Below are positions 16,703 to 25,750 of a stretch of DNA of 64,000 bases, in pieces (within the stretch, counting starts at the first letter, position 1; each line of letters begins with the position of its first letter). Location of the stretch: positions 496,001 through 560,000 of the forward strand of contig NZ_QUOK01000002.1 of NCBI RefSeq assembly GCF_003390325.1, in the 5' to 3' direction. Both the position numbers and the translations under genes were made by a program. Origin of the DNA: Rhodohalobacter sp. SW132 (GTDB lineage: Bacteria; Bacteroidota; Rhodothermia; Balneolales; Balneolaceae). The notes below the pieces were generated by a model. That model did no database searches. It saw nothing but the letters and a program-made list of their open reading frames with translations, and had not been told where the DNA came from.

Positions 16703-18150
16703 CAGGCTTCAAGTTTTTTTGTGACGAGTTCGCGAACCTGTTTCGGATTCGCTTTTCCTTTCGATTGTTTCATAACCTGACCGATGAAAAATCCAATCAG
16801 GGCCTTTTTTCCGCCTCTGTATTTTTCTACTTCATCAGGGTTATTTTCGATGACATCCGCTATAATCGGTTCCACAAAACCGGAATCGGAAACCTGTATA
16901 AGGTTCATCTCTTCAGCAAGTTCTTCCGGCGGGCGTTCATCCGAGAGCATTTCATTAAAAATCTCCTGCATGGCCGATGAATTCACTTTGTCTTCCAGCT
17001 TTAGCGACACGAGTTCTGCAAGCCGTTCAACAGAAATCGTGAATTCCCGGATCGAAATGCTGCGGTCGTTCAGTACCCGGAGCACTTCTGATAAAATGAT
17101 GTTTGCCACCGCTTTCGGCTCATCTAATTTTTCGAGGGTATTTTCGTAATAATCTGCCAGGTAACGATTTTCGGTCAGTACAATAGCGTCTTCTTCGGAT
17201 AATTCCAGCTCTTCCATAAACCGTTGCAGGCGTACGTCAGGCAACTCCGGCAGTTCAGCTTTAATTTCGGAAAGCATCTCATCCGTGACCACAACCGGGG
17301 GAATATCGGGCTCTGGGAAATATCGGTAATCGTGCGCCTCCTCTTTGGTACGCATCTGCCGAGTTTCATTTTTGTTGGAGTCCCAAAGCAATGTTTTCTG
17401 TACAACTTCTCCGCCCGCTTCCACGAGGTCAATCTGACGCTGAATTTCAAATGCGATTGCACGTTCCACGTTTCGGAATGAGTTCATGTTTTTCAGCTCG
17501 GTACGGGTGCCGAGCTCTTCCTGGCCGCGGGGACGAATCGAAACGTTTGCATCGCACCGGAGACTACCCTCCTCCATATTTCCGTCACAAATTTCAAGAT
17601 ATTGAACAATCTGCTTGATTTTGGTCAGGTAAGCATACGCTTCCTGAGGTGTTCGCAAATCCGGTTCAGATACAATTTCAATCAGCGGAGTTCCGGCTCT
17701 GTTCAGGTCAACCAGTGTATGATAGGGATCCTGGTCGTGAATTGATTTACCGGCATCCTCCTCCATGTGGATTCGAGTCAGCCCGATTATTTTATCATAC
17801 TCTTCAAGTTCAATGTGGATCTCGCCATCGTAGCAGATGGGTGTTTCGAACTGGGAGATCTGGTACCCTTTCGGGAGATCCGGATAAAAATAATTTTTTC
17901 GTGCAAAAATGGATTTTTCAGCAATTTTGCAATCGGTTGCAAGCCCCATCCGGATAATGTACCGCACTAGGTTTTCATTCAATACCGGCAATGTGCCCGG
18001 GTGACCAAGACAGAGCGGTGTGACCTGTGAGTTGGGCGCTCCGCCATATTGTGTGGATACGGGGGCAAACGCCTTACTTTCAGTTAATAACTGCGCGTGA
18101 ACTTCAAGGCCGATAACAGCCTCGTACTTAGAATTTGCAATCGTCGACAT
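16702..18150 (-). CDS. gatB: Asp-tRNA(Asn)/Glu-tRNA(Gln) amidotransferase subunit B
   Basis: GatB of the GatCAB complex, which converts mischarged Glu-tRNA-Gln (and Asp-tRNA-Asn) to the amide form. It is 482 aa. Family signatures are EAVIGLEVHAQLLTESKAF at the start, YFYPDLPKGYQISQFE at about 107-122, and EIVSEPDLRTPQEAYAY at about 177-193. A C-terminal helical YqeY-like tail ends with KANPKQVRELVTKKL. It is the first gene of the eight-gene chain. gatA and gatC are not in the window. Confidence 0.97.
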   Translation of the reverse strand: MSTIANSKYEAVIGLEVHAQLLTESKAFAPVSTQYGGAPNSQVTPLCLGHPGTLPVLNENLVRYIIRMGLATDCKIAEKSIFARKNYFYPDLPKGYQISQFETPICYDGEIHIELEEYDKIIGLTRIHMEEDAGKSIHDQDPYHTLVDLNRAGTPLIEIVSEPDLRTPQEAYAYLTKIKQIVQYLEICDGNMEEGSLRCDANVSIRPRGQEELGTRTELKNMNSFRNVERAIAFEIQRQIDLVEAGGEVVQKTLLWDSNKNETRQMRTKEEAHDYRYFPEPDIPPVVVTDEMLSEIKAELPELPDVRLQRFMEELELSEEDAIVLTENRYLADYYENTLEKLDEPKAVANIILSEVLRVLNDRSISIREFTISVERLAELVSLKLEDKVNSSAMQEIFNEMLSDERPPEELAEEMNLIQVSDSGFVEPIIADVIENNPDEVEKYRGGKKALIGFFIGQVMKQSKGKANPKQVRELVTKKLEA

Positions 18151-18359
18151 AGAGTTGATTTGGACGGTTGAGTCGGTTTATATATTTGATCGGTGTGAAG
18201 ATAGGAAAGTATTTACACAAAATAAGTGTTCAAATAGAATCCGCATGTTTGCCTCAATTTCATAAAAAAGTTTAAAATAGTATCGATTTTCAGCAAAATA
18301 TTTAGATAAATGAAATAATTTTAGTAATTATTAAGACACCGCAAACAATCGGAGATCTT

Positions 18360-19145
18360 ATGGTAACAAAAATACTAAAGCTCGCAGTAGCCGTTGCCCT
18401 TCTTCCACTTCTTTTGCACTCCCAAAACAGGCAAGGCGTTTATTTGAAAGTCGATTACCTAACAGTCGACCATACCCAGCTCACGGAATTTAAAAACAGC
18501 ATCATTCCGCAACTCGAAGAACACAAAAATGAACGAATCTCATCCGGTGATATCGATTCCTGGGTGATTTATCGTGTGCTTTATTCTGGAAGCGGTTCCA
18601 ATCATTATAATTATGTGAGTATAACCTCAGCTCCATCAATCGGATCTTTTGATGAACTGAATACCAATAAGTCGGATCTGCTTCTTACGTTCTCAGAACG
18701 GGATATGTACCAGTTAATGAAATCTGAACTTTGGACGGTACGAAACAGCCTGGTAAATCAAATGACCGAAACTCCCAGCAATTTTTTGATGATGGATTAC
18801 ATGCACGTACGCATGGGGCGTGAACTTGAATACCAGATGCTTGAGGATGAGGTTGCAAAACCGCTCCATGAACGAAGAATGGATCGGGAAATCATGGAGG
18901 CTTGGGAAATGTACCAGCTTGTAGCTCCCGGCGGATTAGAATACGGATACAATTTTGCAACTGGAAATTACTTCACCAAGCTTGAACATATTGAATTTGG
19001 GTTTAATGAAGAGCTGATCCGCAGCCAGAATCCAAATGTAAACCTCATGGAGTTTTTTGAACACATTTGGTCAACCCGTGATCTTGTGCGAAGTGAGATA
19101 TGGCAGAGAATCGGGTATGTGACTGAAGATGAACCGTATAACTAA
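18360..19145 (+). CDS. Exported protein of unknown function
   Basis: 261 aa beginning with a clear signal peptide (MVTKILKLAVAVALLPLLLHSQ). The mature part is soluble and mixed alpha/beta, with repeated aromatic motifs (YLKVDYLTVDHTQLTEFK, FLMMDYMHVRMGRELEY). These look like two related halves of a dimeric alpha-beta-barrel or ferredoxin-like fold, but I do not recognise a named family. It is transcribed divergently from gatB with a 209-nt gap and is apparently monocistronic. Confidence 0.7.
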   Translation: MVTKILKLAVAVALLPLLLHSQNRQGVYLKVDYLTVDHTQLTEFKNSIIPQLEEHKNERISSGDIDSWVIYRVLYSGSGSNHYNYVSITSAPSIGSFDELNTNKSDLLLTFSERDMYQLMKSELWTVRNSLVNQMTETPSNFLMMDYMHVRMGRELEYQMLEDEVAKPLHERRMDREIMEAWEMYQLVAPGGLEYGYNFATGNYFTKLEHIEFGFNEELIRSQNPNVNLMEFFEHIWSTRDLVRSEIWQRIGYVTEDEPYN

Positions 19146-19455
19146 ATCAGAATCAGCCGTAACTGCTCAGAGTTAATATGGCAGACCATTTATCCGCCTT
19201 GCAATCTGGAAAAACCAACCCAATTCAAGAACTTGGGAATAGCCCTGAACGTTCTGCCCAGACCGTATGTAACTCATTTTGTGTATCCACTGCTATTATT
19301 GTGACTCCCAATAACCCGGTTTACGTTTTATATGTTTGATAGCATTAATTGTGACTATATATTCGTTTAGGTATAGTTAAGTATCCATTTTTCGTACCCC
19401 GGGCATAAAAGTAATGTTCTTAGAAAAACAAACACTCTATTTATCGGATAAAACA
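19146..19455. other. Intergenic, 310 bp, one candidate promoter
   Basis: No gene or strong hairpin seen. TTTG (19335-19338) followed by 19 nt and TATATTCG (19358-19365) matches the Bacteroidota promoter pattern TTTG-N19-TAnnTTTG with one mismatch. It would drive the lipoprotein gene that starts at 19456. Confidence 0.4.
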
Positions 19456-20007
19456 ATGCGTGCAACTATAAAGTGGAGTATCTGCTTACTCTTCATCAGT
19501 TATATGATAGGCTGTTCTGAGTTATTTGATTCTGATTCAAAAAATAAAGAAATGTTGTTAGTTGCCCTGGAAGATTTTTCCATCAAATCCGATCAAGAAG
19601 TATATAATATAGATCAAGAAGATAGTCCTCTAAAAATTACATATTCGTATATCAATAAGGGAAATCAAAATTTCTATCCTGGTTCATGCCTCGGCGTTCC
19701 CTCAGATGTCCTTGAAAAGCTCGTTGATGGTGAATGGATTATTGCTTATTCCCCCGTTTGTCCTGATATACTTCGTTCTCCAATCAAAATAGAGCCGGTT
19801 AAATCTTATGAGGCTGCCATACATTTATCCCCATCAATATGGGATCCCGAGAGTGAGGATGAATCATGGCATATAAGCGATATTGAGGGCACTTATCGTG
19901 TACGCGAGCAAGTATATGGAGAATGGAACATGAAAAAGTATGACTCAGGTAATTTGCAATCAGAGATTGTTTTTTCGAATTCATTCGTAATTAAAAAAAA
20001 TCTATGA
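19456..20007 (+). CDS. Lipoprotein of unknown function
   Basis: 183 aa when started at the ATG at 19456, which places a signal sequence (MRATIKWSICLLFISYMIGC) with lipobox YMIGC and Cys20 at the N-terminus. The ATG 14 codons upstream would bury it behind polar residues. The mature part has YSYINKGNQNFYPGSC and IEPVKSYEAAIHLSP, resembling an immunoglobulin-like beta-sandwich. Three Cys remain after the lipobox. No family recognised. It stands alone. Confidence 0.65.
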   Translation: MRATIKWSICLLFISYMIGCSELFDSDSKNKEMLLVALEDFSIKSDQEVYNIDQEDSPLKITYSYINKGNQNFYPGSCLGVPSDVLEKLVDGEWIIAYSPVCPDILRSPIKIEPVKSYEAAIHLSPSIWDPESEDESWHISDIEGTYRVREQVYGEWNMKKYDSGNLQSEIVFSNSFVIKKNL

Positions 20008-20224
20008 TGTGATATAGACGTTTTACCTCTTTCTATAACTTCTTTATTCTACTGAGGTTACCTGACAAAAAAGGGGTTTCCTCATCCATTTTCTGTATGA
20101 ACCCCCAGTCCATCTTATCCTAATACAGGTGCCTCCTAAAAAAACCGATGCGATCTGTCTTCACCATGGAATATTGAGTTCTTAAGGAGCGATTATATTA
20201 ATGGAAAAGTTAGTACTACATGTT

Positions 20225-21289
20225 TCATAACGTAATCCCATAAAGCTGCTGGGTGATGCAGTGAATGCTGCCCTGCCCCCAAACAAGGTCTGAACACGGT
20301 ATTCCTTCAATCACTCTGCCAGGAAAAAGTTCAGAAAAGAGCTGAACCATCTTCTGGTCACTTTTTTCATCATATAACGGCAGCAGAACAGCTCCGTTTG
20401 CGATATAAAAATTTGCATAACTCGCCGGAACATGATCTGAACCATCCACGGTAGGATCGGATGTGCGGGTGTCGGGCAGCGAAATTTCATGGATTTCAAG
20501 CGGATTTCCGTCGATATCACGGGCTGAACGGAGTATCTCCAGGTTTTCCTGCAGAATTTCATAATTTGGCCCGGAAGCATCATCCGTTACAGAAGAGACA
20601 ATTGTATTTTTGTCGGTAAATCTCGTCAGATCATCAATATGTCCGTCTGTGTCATCCCCTTTCAGACCTGCTTTTAGCCAGATCACTTTTTCCGCACCAA
20701 GATAGTGCGCCAGTTTATCCTCAATCTCTTCCTTTGATAGTTCCGGATTACGGTTTTTATTTAGTAAAACGCTCTCAGTCGTTATAAACAAACCTTCACC
20801 GTTTGTTTCAATAGCTCCGCCTTCCAGCACCATTCCGGGGGTTAATTTTGATAAAGAAAACATCCCGGTAATTTTTGCAGGGATTTTATTGTCGTCACTC
20901 CAGGGTGCATACTTTCCTCCCCAGGAGTTAAACTCCCAGTCTGTAATCAGAAACGAATCATCATTCAGATCCTTCACAAAAATAGGTCCGCTGTCTCTCG
21001 CCCAAACATCATTCACAGGGGTAACAACAATGCGCATTGTATGTTTGCAGGAACTGAGATCTCCGAGTATTTTAATCGCCCGCTGTTTTACCGGTTCGCT
21101 ATTCACAAACAACAAAACCGGTTCATATTTCAAAAGTGTGGTTATTATGGAGTGATATATCTTTTCCACAGCTTCCAGTCTTTTTTCGGGCCAGGTATCT
21201 CTGTTGTGGGGCCATATCAGCATAGTAGCTGAATGATGCGACCATTCAGCCGGCATCCTGTATTTTCTGTTCAGATTGGATTCAGCCAT
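20225..21289 (-). CDS. aguA: Agmatine deiminase / peptidyl-arginine deiminase family
   Basis: Hydrolyses agmatine to N-carbamoylputrescine in the arginine decarboxylase route to polyamines. It is 354 aa. Family motifs are MPAEWSHHSATMLIWPHN at the start, VWARDSGPIFV at about 94-104, DGHIDDLTRF in the middle, and the nucleophile Cys344 in WGQGSIHCITQQ near the C-terminus. It appears monocistronic. The partner N-carbamoylputrescine amidohydrolase (aguB), often adjacent in this group, is not seen here. Confidence 0.92.
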   Translation of the reverse strand: MAESNLNRKYRMPAEWSHHSATMLIWPHNRDTWPEKRLEAVEKIYHSIITTLLKYEPVLLFVNSEPVKQRAIKILGDLSSCKHTMRIVVTPVNDVWARDSGPIFVKDLNDDSFLITDWEFNSWGGKYAPWSDDNKIPAKITGMFSLSKLTPGMVLEGGAIETNGEGLFITTESVLLNKNRNPELSKEEIEDKLAHYLGAEKVIWLKAGLKGDDTDGHIDDLTRFTDKNTIVSSVTDDASGPNYEILQENLEILRSARDIDGNPLEIHEISLPDTRTSDPTVDGSDHVPASYANFYIANGAVLLPLYDEKSDQKMVQLFSELFPGRVIEGIPCSDLVWGQGSIHCITQQLYGITL

Positions 21290-21532
21290 TACATCCTGTT
21301 TCGTATGGCATATCTGCCTGTGATGAATTTGTATGATACAAAGGAAATTTAAACAGAGATTGGGAAGATTCGTAACGCTTCTTCAATTTCAAAAACCTCG
21401 TATCAGGAGGTTTATCACGAATGGCATCCCCGGAGCCGGCTGATGGATGGCACTCATCCTTCAGACCGCAGAAACAGCGTGCAGACGGGACAGAAATGCC
21501 CCGAAGTGATGCCTGCGGCGCAAAGCTTACTA

Positions 21533-22093
21533 TCAAAGAATAAATCGCACCCCGCCAGTCAGCACAAATTGACTCCCGCCAAGCAGTGTCGCTTTTGGTT
21601 CGCCATACACAACAAGATTTCCTATTCGAATTTCAAGTCCTGCACCGATATTCAATCCATATTTCCGGGTGTCGGGATTACCCAAATCACGTTCCACACG
21701 CCATCGCTGATCACTGCCTGACGTATTTGACACATTGATACCGCCAAGCCCGTATATTGTTAACCCTCCTCTGTTTCGCACAAAGTAATGAACATTGAAA
21801 TTCAGTTCACTTGCATTTAATTCACGTTCACCAATCAGGTAATGGGTGTAGTCTACACCACCTCTGAAGTCTTCGGTTACGGTATAATAGATCTGCCCGG
21901 TTAAACCAAATTCAGAATTTCCCAAAAAACCGGTACTTGTACCCTGGGTTAAGCCAACGCCAAATGTTATATCTCCAGGATTGGTAACAAGTATCGAATC
22001 TTCTAAATTCTGAGCTTGTGCGCGCTCGTTTATACTAAACAGTAAAAACAGAGTAATTGCACCGGTTAAAATGATTAAAAGTGATTTTTTCAT
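21533..22093 (-). CDS. Small outer-membrane beta-barrel protein
   Basis: 186 aa with signal peptide MKKSLLIILTGAITLFLLFS then ERAQAQ as the likely cleavage region. The mature part has alternating amphipathic strands rich in Gly, Tyr and Thr (GLTGQIYYTVTEDFRGGVDY, LNIGAGLEIRIGNLVVYGEP). It ends in an aromatic strand, GGVRFIL, like 8-stranded OmpA/OmpX-type barrels. Ligand unknown. Confidence 0.75.
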   Translation of the reverse strand: MKKSLLIILTGAITLFLLFSINERAQAQNLEDSILVTNPGDITFGVGLTQGTSTGFLGNSEFGLTGQIYYTVTEDFRGGVDYTHYLIGERELNASELNFNVHYFVRNRGGLTIYGLGGINVSNTSGSDQRWRVERDLGNPDTRKYGLNIGAGLEIRIGNLVVYGEPKATLLGGSQFVLTGGVRFIL

Positions 22094-22228
22094 GATAAAT
22101 AGCTTTTCATTAGGATTGGTTACAATATGCGTGATGTACTATGGATAACTTACCATATCATACAACACATGGTTCAGACATAAAGGTTCCTCTCTATTGT
22201 AAATCTTTCTGTATCAAACAGATGTAAA

Positions 22229-22256
22229 TAAAAAAGGCCCCGAAGGACCTTTTTTG
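22229..22256 (-). terminator. Intrinsic terminator after the secreted nuclease gene
   Basis: On the minus strand, A-rich flank, GGTCC, TTCG loop, GGGCC (one mismatch), then TTTTTTA. It lies 29 nt past the nuclease stop codon. The A and T tracts are symmetrical, so it could work in both directions. Confidence 0.85.
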
Positions 22257-22284
22257 TGCTCATAAAATGTAGTTTTTTTCAATC

Positions 22285-24870
22285 CTATTTCACCAACATC
22301 ATTCGACGTGTCAGGTTCATCCCGTTGTCCAGTGACAGCCTGTAGATATACATTCCGCTGGAGAGGCTCGATGCATCGAATGTCACTGCATGATTTCCGC
22401 CCGTAAACGACTGACGGTTGGCGAGAGTTGCCACTTCACGTCCCATCACATCGTACACCTTCAGAGTTACGTCAGATCGCTCCGGCAGCGTAAATGAGAT
22501 ATTGGTCGTTGGGTTAAACGGGTTTGGGTAGTTTTGATCCAGTGTCACCTGGGTCGGGTTCTCCGCGAGAATTTCATCTTCCACACTCACAAGACTGCGG
22601 CTGAAATCAAACCGGGTCCAAACGGGGGCGTGATCGGATGTGGTTGAGATGAAACTTCCGATATAGTTCGGATTTTCCACCCGCTGAGCGCCATCAATAT
22701 GATCATCAATGAGATCATTTGTAACGGTGATGTGGTCAAGCATACTCCTGAATGTACCGGCAATGTAGGATGCAAACCCGCGAGCTTCCAGATCGTACGT
22801 AATCGTGTAGTAATTCTCATCATCTACAAAATTTTGATAAGGTGACTCCCGGTTCTCAAACGTGGCAGTGACCAGGCCATCATTGTAATCTCCAATAAAG
22901 ATCACATTATCCTCTGTTCTGAAATCATCGAGATACTCTTTCATGCGGGTGGATGCCATCACTCGCCGGTCATATGACTCTTGATCTGATATCGCCTTGG
23001 CATGTGTATTATAAGCCCGAATTCGACGGGTAACGTCGTTCACGGTTGCATCAAATTCAAACCATAACGGCAGCCTGAATGCCCAATCGTACGCATCTTG
23101 ATTTGTTACGTGCTCTCCGCTATCAACCTTCTGAATCACGTCTGTTCTGTAGATATAGGCCATTTTTTGAGTTTGAGTGATATAATCCGCCCAAAATCCA
23201 TCGTATCCTTCGAGGCTGTCCACCAGTGCAAAAAACCGCTGTTCATCGGCAATTTCCTGAAGCGCATACAGGTCCGCATCGATCGTACGAATCACTTCAA
23301 TCACATTATTCATCTGCAGATCCAGGTCATCCGGTCCGTTTCCGGAGTTACCAAACCACTCAATATTCCAGGTAACAACATCAAAGGTCTGATCTTTAGA
23401 AATATCATCTCCAACAGGTTCATACACTTCAATGGCAATATCTTCACTATCGCGGGGTTTCAGCTGATATGTGCCTGAAAAGCGATCAATCACACCGGTA
23501 ATTTCAATGACTTCCGTTGGAATTGAAGCATTTACAAGATCAGTTGCATTTTGGTCAATTCGCAGTTGTCCGTTATCGGTTGGGTCGGTAATTTCATAAT
23601 TCTGACCACCCTGGAATACTCCATCGTCAGTAAAACTCACGGCATTAACAGTAACAAGCTGAGATTCGTACCCTCCGGCATTCATATCTGCAAGGGTGAT
23701 CACTTGTGGTTCTATTTCAACGGGATCTGTGTCAATAATATCAAACGAGATATCAGAGTCCCCATCATGGGCAGCAATTTGCATTAAAAAAGTGCCTTGA
23801 TTTGAACCGGTAGGATTAAATTCCGTAACAGGACCTGTTACGACTACAGAGTCTCCTCTTTGGACAGCAGAGTGCATCGGTACATAATAAACAGCAATTC
23901 CTGCAGTTTGATCCTGGATAAACACGGGGCCTGAAAACTCATCAGCAACCGTAACACGTCCTGAAACCGTAACACGGGTTCCAAAATCAAGTTCACGCGC
24001 AGAAGCAATTGTGGAGATATCATCTTCTGAAACCGATGTACCGCTTACATGAATTGTAAATTCAGGTGTGCTGGGATCATTCGTAGAGATCGTTAACGCA
24101 TCCACGAAATCACCAACAGATTGTGGTTCAAAAGCAATGGTAAAGGTTTCAGTTTCGCGTGATGCGATTGATCCTTCAAGGCTTGAAACGGAAAATGCCT
24201 GCCCGTCAGATAACGTAACCTCTTCAATTTCAAGGTCAGGAACTCCGTTATTGGTAATTTGCAGTTCAACGGAGCGGGAAGATCCGATCGCGGTAGATGA
24301 AAACTGAATCTCTTCGTTATCCGATACGGTATCATTTCCTCTGCGCACAGAAATGGTTGGGTCGTCAGATAACTCAATAAATGGCTCGATCAATATATCA
24401 TCGACATTGACCCGGTTGCCCTCTTTTTTTTCAATTCTAAATCGAATATCTCCTGTCTCCTCAACCAGAACATTGTACTCCTCAAGCGTATCAGAAAGGG
24501 TAAACTCATCACCAATTGCAGACCAGTTCCCGCCTGAATCAGTTGAATAGTAAACTTGTAATACACCACCAACATCATTAGAAAAACCGGAATTAGAAGC
24601 TAAAAACTGGAAACCTGAAGCTCCATCCGGGAAATCAAAATTCATTTGAATATACCCTCGAATACGGACAGACTGATTTCCATTTTTTCGATCTCTTTCA
24701 TCGGTTCCAATCAGAGCATCATCTAAATACCAGGTACCTGAAGCAAAATCTGTAGTGCCAGCAGCATAACTGTTCTTAGTCCCATCTTCAAAATCCTCAA
24801 ACAGCTGTCCAAAGGCTAGAGCTGTAAGCGTAAAACTAAATATCGTGAGTAGTAGTAACCTTTTTATCAT
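22285..24870 (-). CDS. T9SS-secreted multidomain extracellular nuclease
   Basis: 861-aa secreted protein with signal peptide MIKRLLLLTIFSFTLTALAF. Domains in order, approximate: choice-of-anchor/MAM-like (22-165), ASH-type sandwich (172-282), tandem OB-fold YhcR/DUF5689-like nucleic-acid-binding region (288-475), and endonuclease/exonuclease/phosphatase domain (495-755). The latter has VTWNIEWFG, LYALQEIAD, NTHAK, FIGDYND and TSDHAPVW as metal and catalytic motifs. A type IX sorting domain (775-861) starts at NYPNPFNPTTNISF. It probably degrades environmental DNA or RNA for nutrient uptake. It is monocistronic, followed by an intrinsic terminator. Confidence 0.9.
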   Translation of the reverse strand: MIKRLLLLTIFSFTLTALAFGQLFEDFEDGTKNSYAAGTTDFASGTWYLDDALIGTDERDRKNGNQSVRIRGYIQMNFDFPDGASGFQFLASNSGFSNDVGGVLQVYYSTDSGGNWSAIGDEFTLSDTLEEYNVLVEETGDIRFRIEKKEGNRVNVDDILIEPFIELSDDPTISVRRGNDTVSDNEEIQFSSTAIGSSRSVELQITNNGVPDLEIEEVTLSDGQAFSVSSLEGSIASRETETFTIAFEPQSVGDFVDALTISTNDPSTPEFTIHVSGTSVSEDDISTIASARELDFGTRVTVSGRVTVADEFSGPVFIQDQTAGIAVYYVPMHSAVQRGDSVVVTGPVTEFNPTGSNQGTFLMQIAAHDGDSDISFDIIDTDPVEIEPQVITLADMNAGGYESQLVTVNAVSFTDDGVFQGGQNYEITDPTDNGQLRIDQNATDLVNASIPTEVIEITGVIDRFSGTYQLKPRDSEDIAIEVYEPVGDDISKDQTFDVVTWNIEWFGNSGNGPDDLDLQMNNVIEVIRTIDADLYALQEIADEQRFFALVDSLEGYDGFWADYITQTQKMAYIYRTDVIQKVDSGEHVTNQDAYDWAFRLPLWFEFDATVNDVTRRIRAYNTHAKAISDQESYDRRVMASTRMKEYLDDFRTEDNVIFIGDYNDGLVTATFENRESPYQNFVDDENYYTITYDLEARGFASYIAGTFRSMLDHITVTNDLIDDHIDGAQRVENPNYIGSFISTTSDHAPVWTRFDFSRSLVSVEDEILAENPTQVTLDQNYPNPFNPTTNISFTLPERSDVTLKVYDVMGREVATLANRQSFTGGNHAVTFDASSLSSGMYIYRLSLDNGMNLTRRMMLVK

Positions 24871-25100
24871 ATTGTGAGCTTATTTTTATAGATCGTGTGC
24901 GGCATTTTGTTCACCGTGTGATGTTTTCACCTGCGCACCGCAGTTCTTCGAGACTCGAAACATACGGAATTAAATGTCAAATGGTGTGACTTCTGTGTTA
25001 ACAGGCTGCGCATAATTACCAAAACTTCTCTTTTTCTTTTAGCTGTTGAGGGGATATATTCCACGCATAATTTGATCTGATTGGATACAATACGTTTACT

Positions 25101-25744
25101 ATGATAAATGAGCCATGGTTTGTGCCCGCCAACGTCGGCTGGATTGAAGTTGTTTGTGGCGGAATGTTCAGCGGTAAAACTGAAGAGCTGATCCGAAGGG
25201 CTAAACGCGCCCATATTGCCGGACAAAAAGTGGTAATTGTGAAACCTGCCATGGATAACCGGTATAGCGAAACCGATATCGTATCTCATAACGAATCTGC
25301 CCTTCCCGGAATCCAGGTGGATACCGCCGACCAGATCATCCTTCTCACATCGTCCGCCAAAGTGGTCTGTGTATTGATGAAGCCCAGTTTTTTGATGACC
25401 GCATTATTGAGGTAGCCAACACCCTGGCCAACGACGGCAAACGGGTGATTATCGCCGGACTCGACATGGATTTTGAAGGCAAACCGTTTGAACCGATGCC
25501 CCAGCTCCTGGCCATTGCCGAATATGTAACCAAACTGCACGCCATCTGCGCCGAAAGCGGCGTGATGGCAAACTACTCCCAGCGTATTGTTCAAAACGAA
25601 GACCAGGTGCTCGTTGGCGAAAAAGATGCCTATGAACCCCGTGCACGACACTGTTTCCGTCCGCCATCAGATAAAAAACGCGGAACGACTCTCCCTCCTC
25701 TTGTACCGGCAGAATCCAAACAAATCACAGAACAAGATAAATAA
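25101..25744 (+). pseudogene. tdk: Thymidine kinase, frameshifted
   Basis: Tdk phosphorylates thymidine. The N-terminal part is in one frame ([14 protein letters not shown] Walker [17 protein letters not shown]). It then shifts at about 25365-25373, where TGTGTATTGATGAAGCC reads as CVLMKP instead of the expected [10 protein letters not shown]. Removing one GT dinucleotide restores the full enzyme through AGLDMDFEGKPFEPMP to the stop at 25744. The zinc ribbon is also degenerate: CAES and RARHC replace the usual CxxC pairs, leaving two of four Cys. It could be a sequencing error in a TG run, a real mutation, or recoding. It lies 6 nt before a nucleoside transporter. Confidence 0.85.
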
Positions 25745-25750
25745 TCGTCT

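Noticed and set aside
21282-21536. 84-aa minus-strand ORF between aguA and the barrel protein
   Set aside because: Odd composition, no start signal or family; reads as intergenic DNA.
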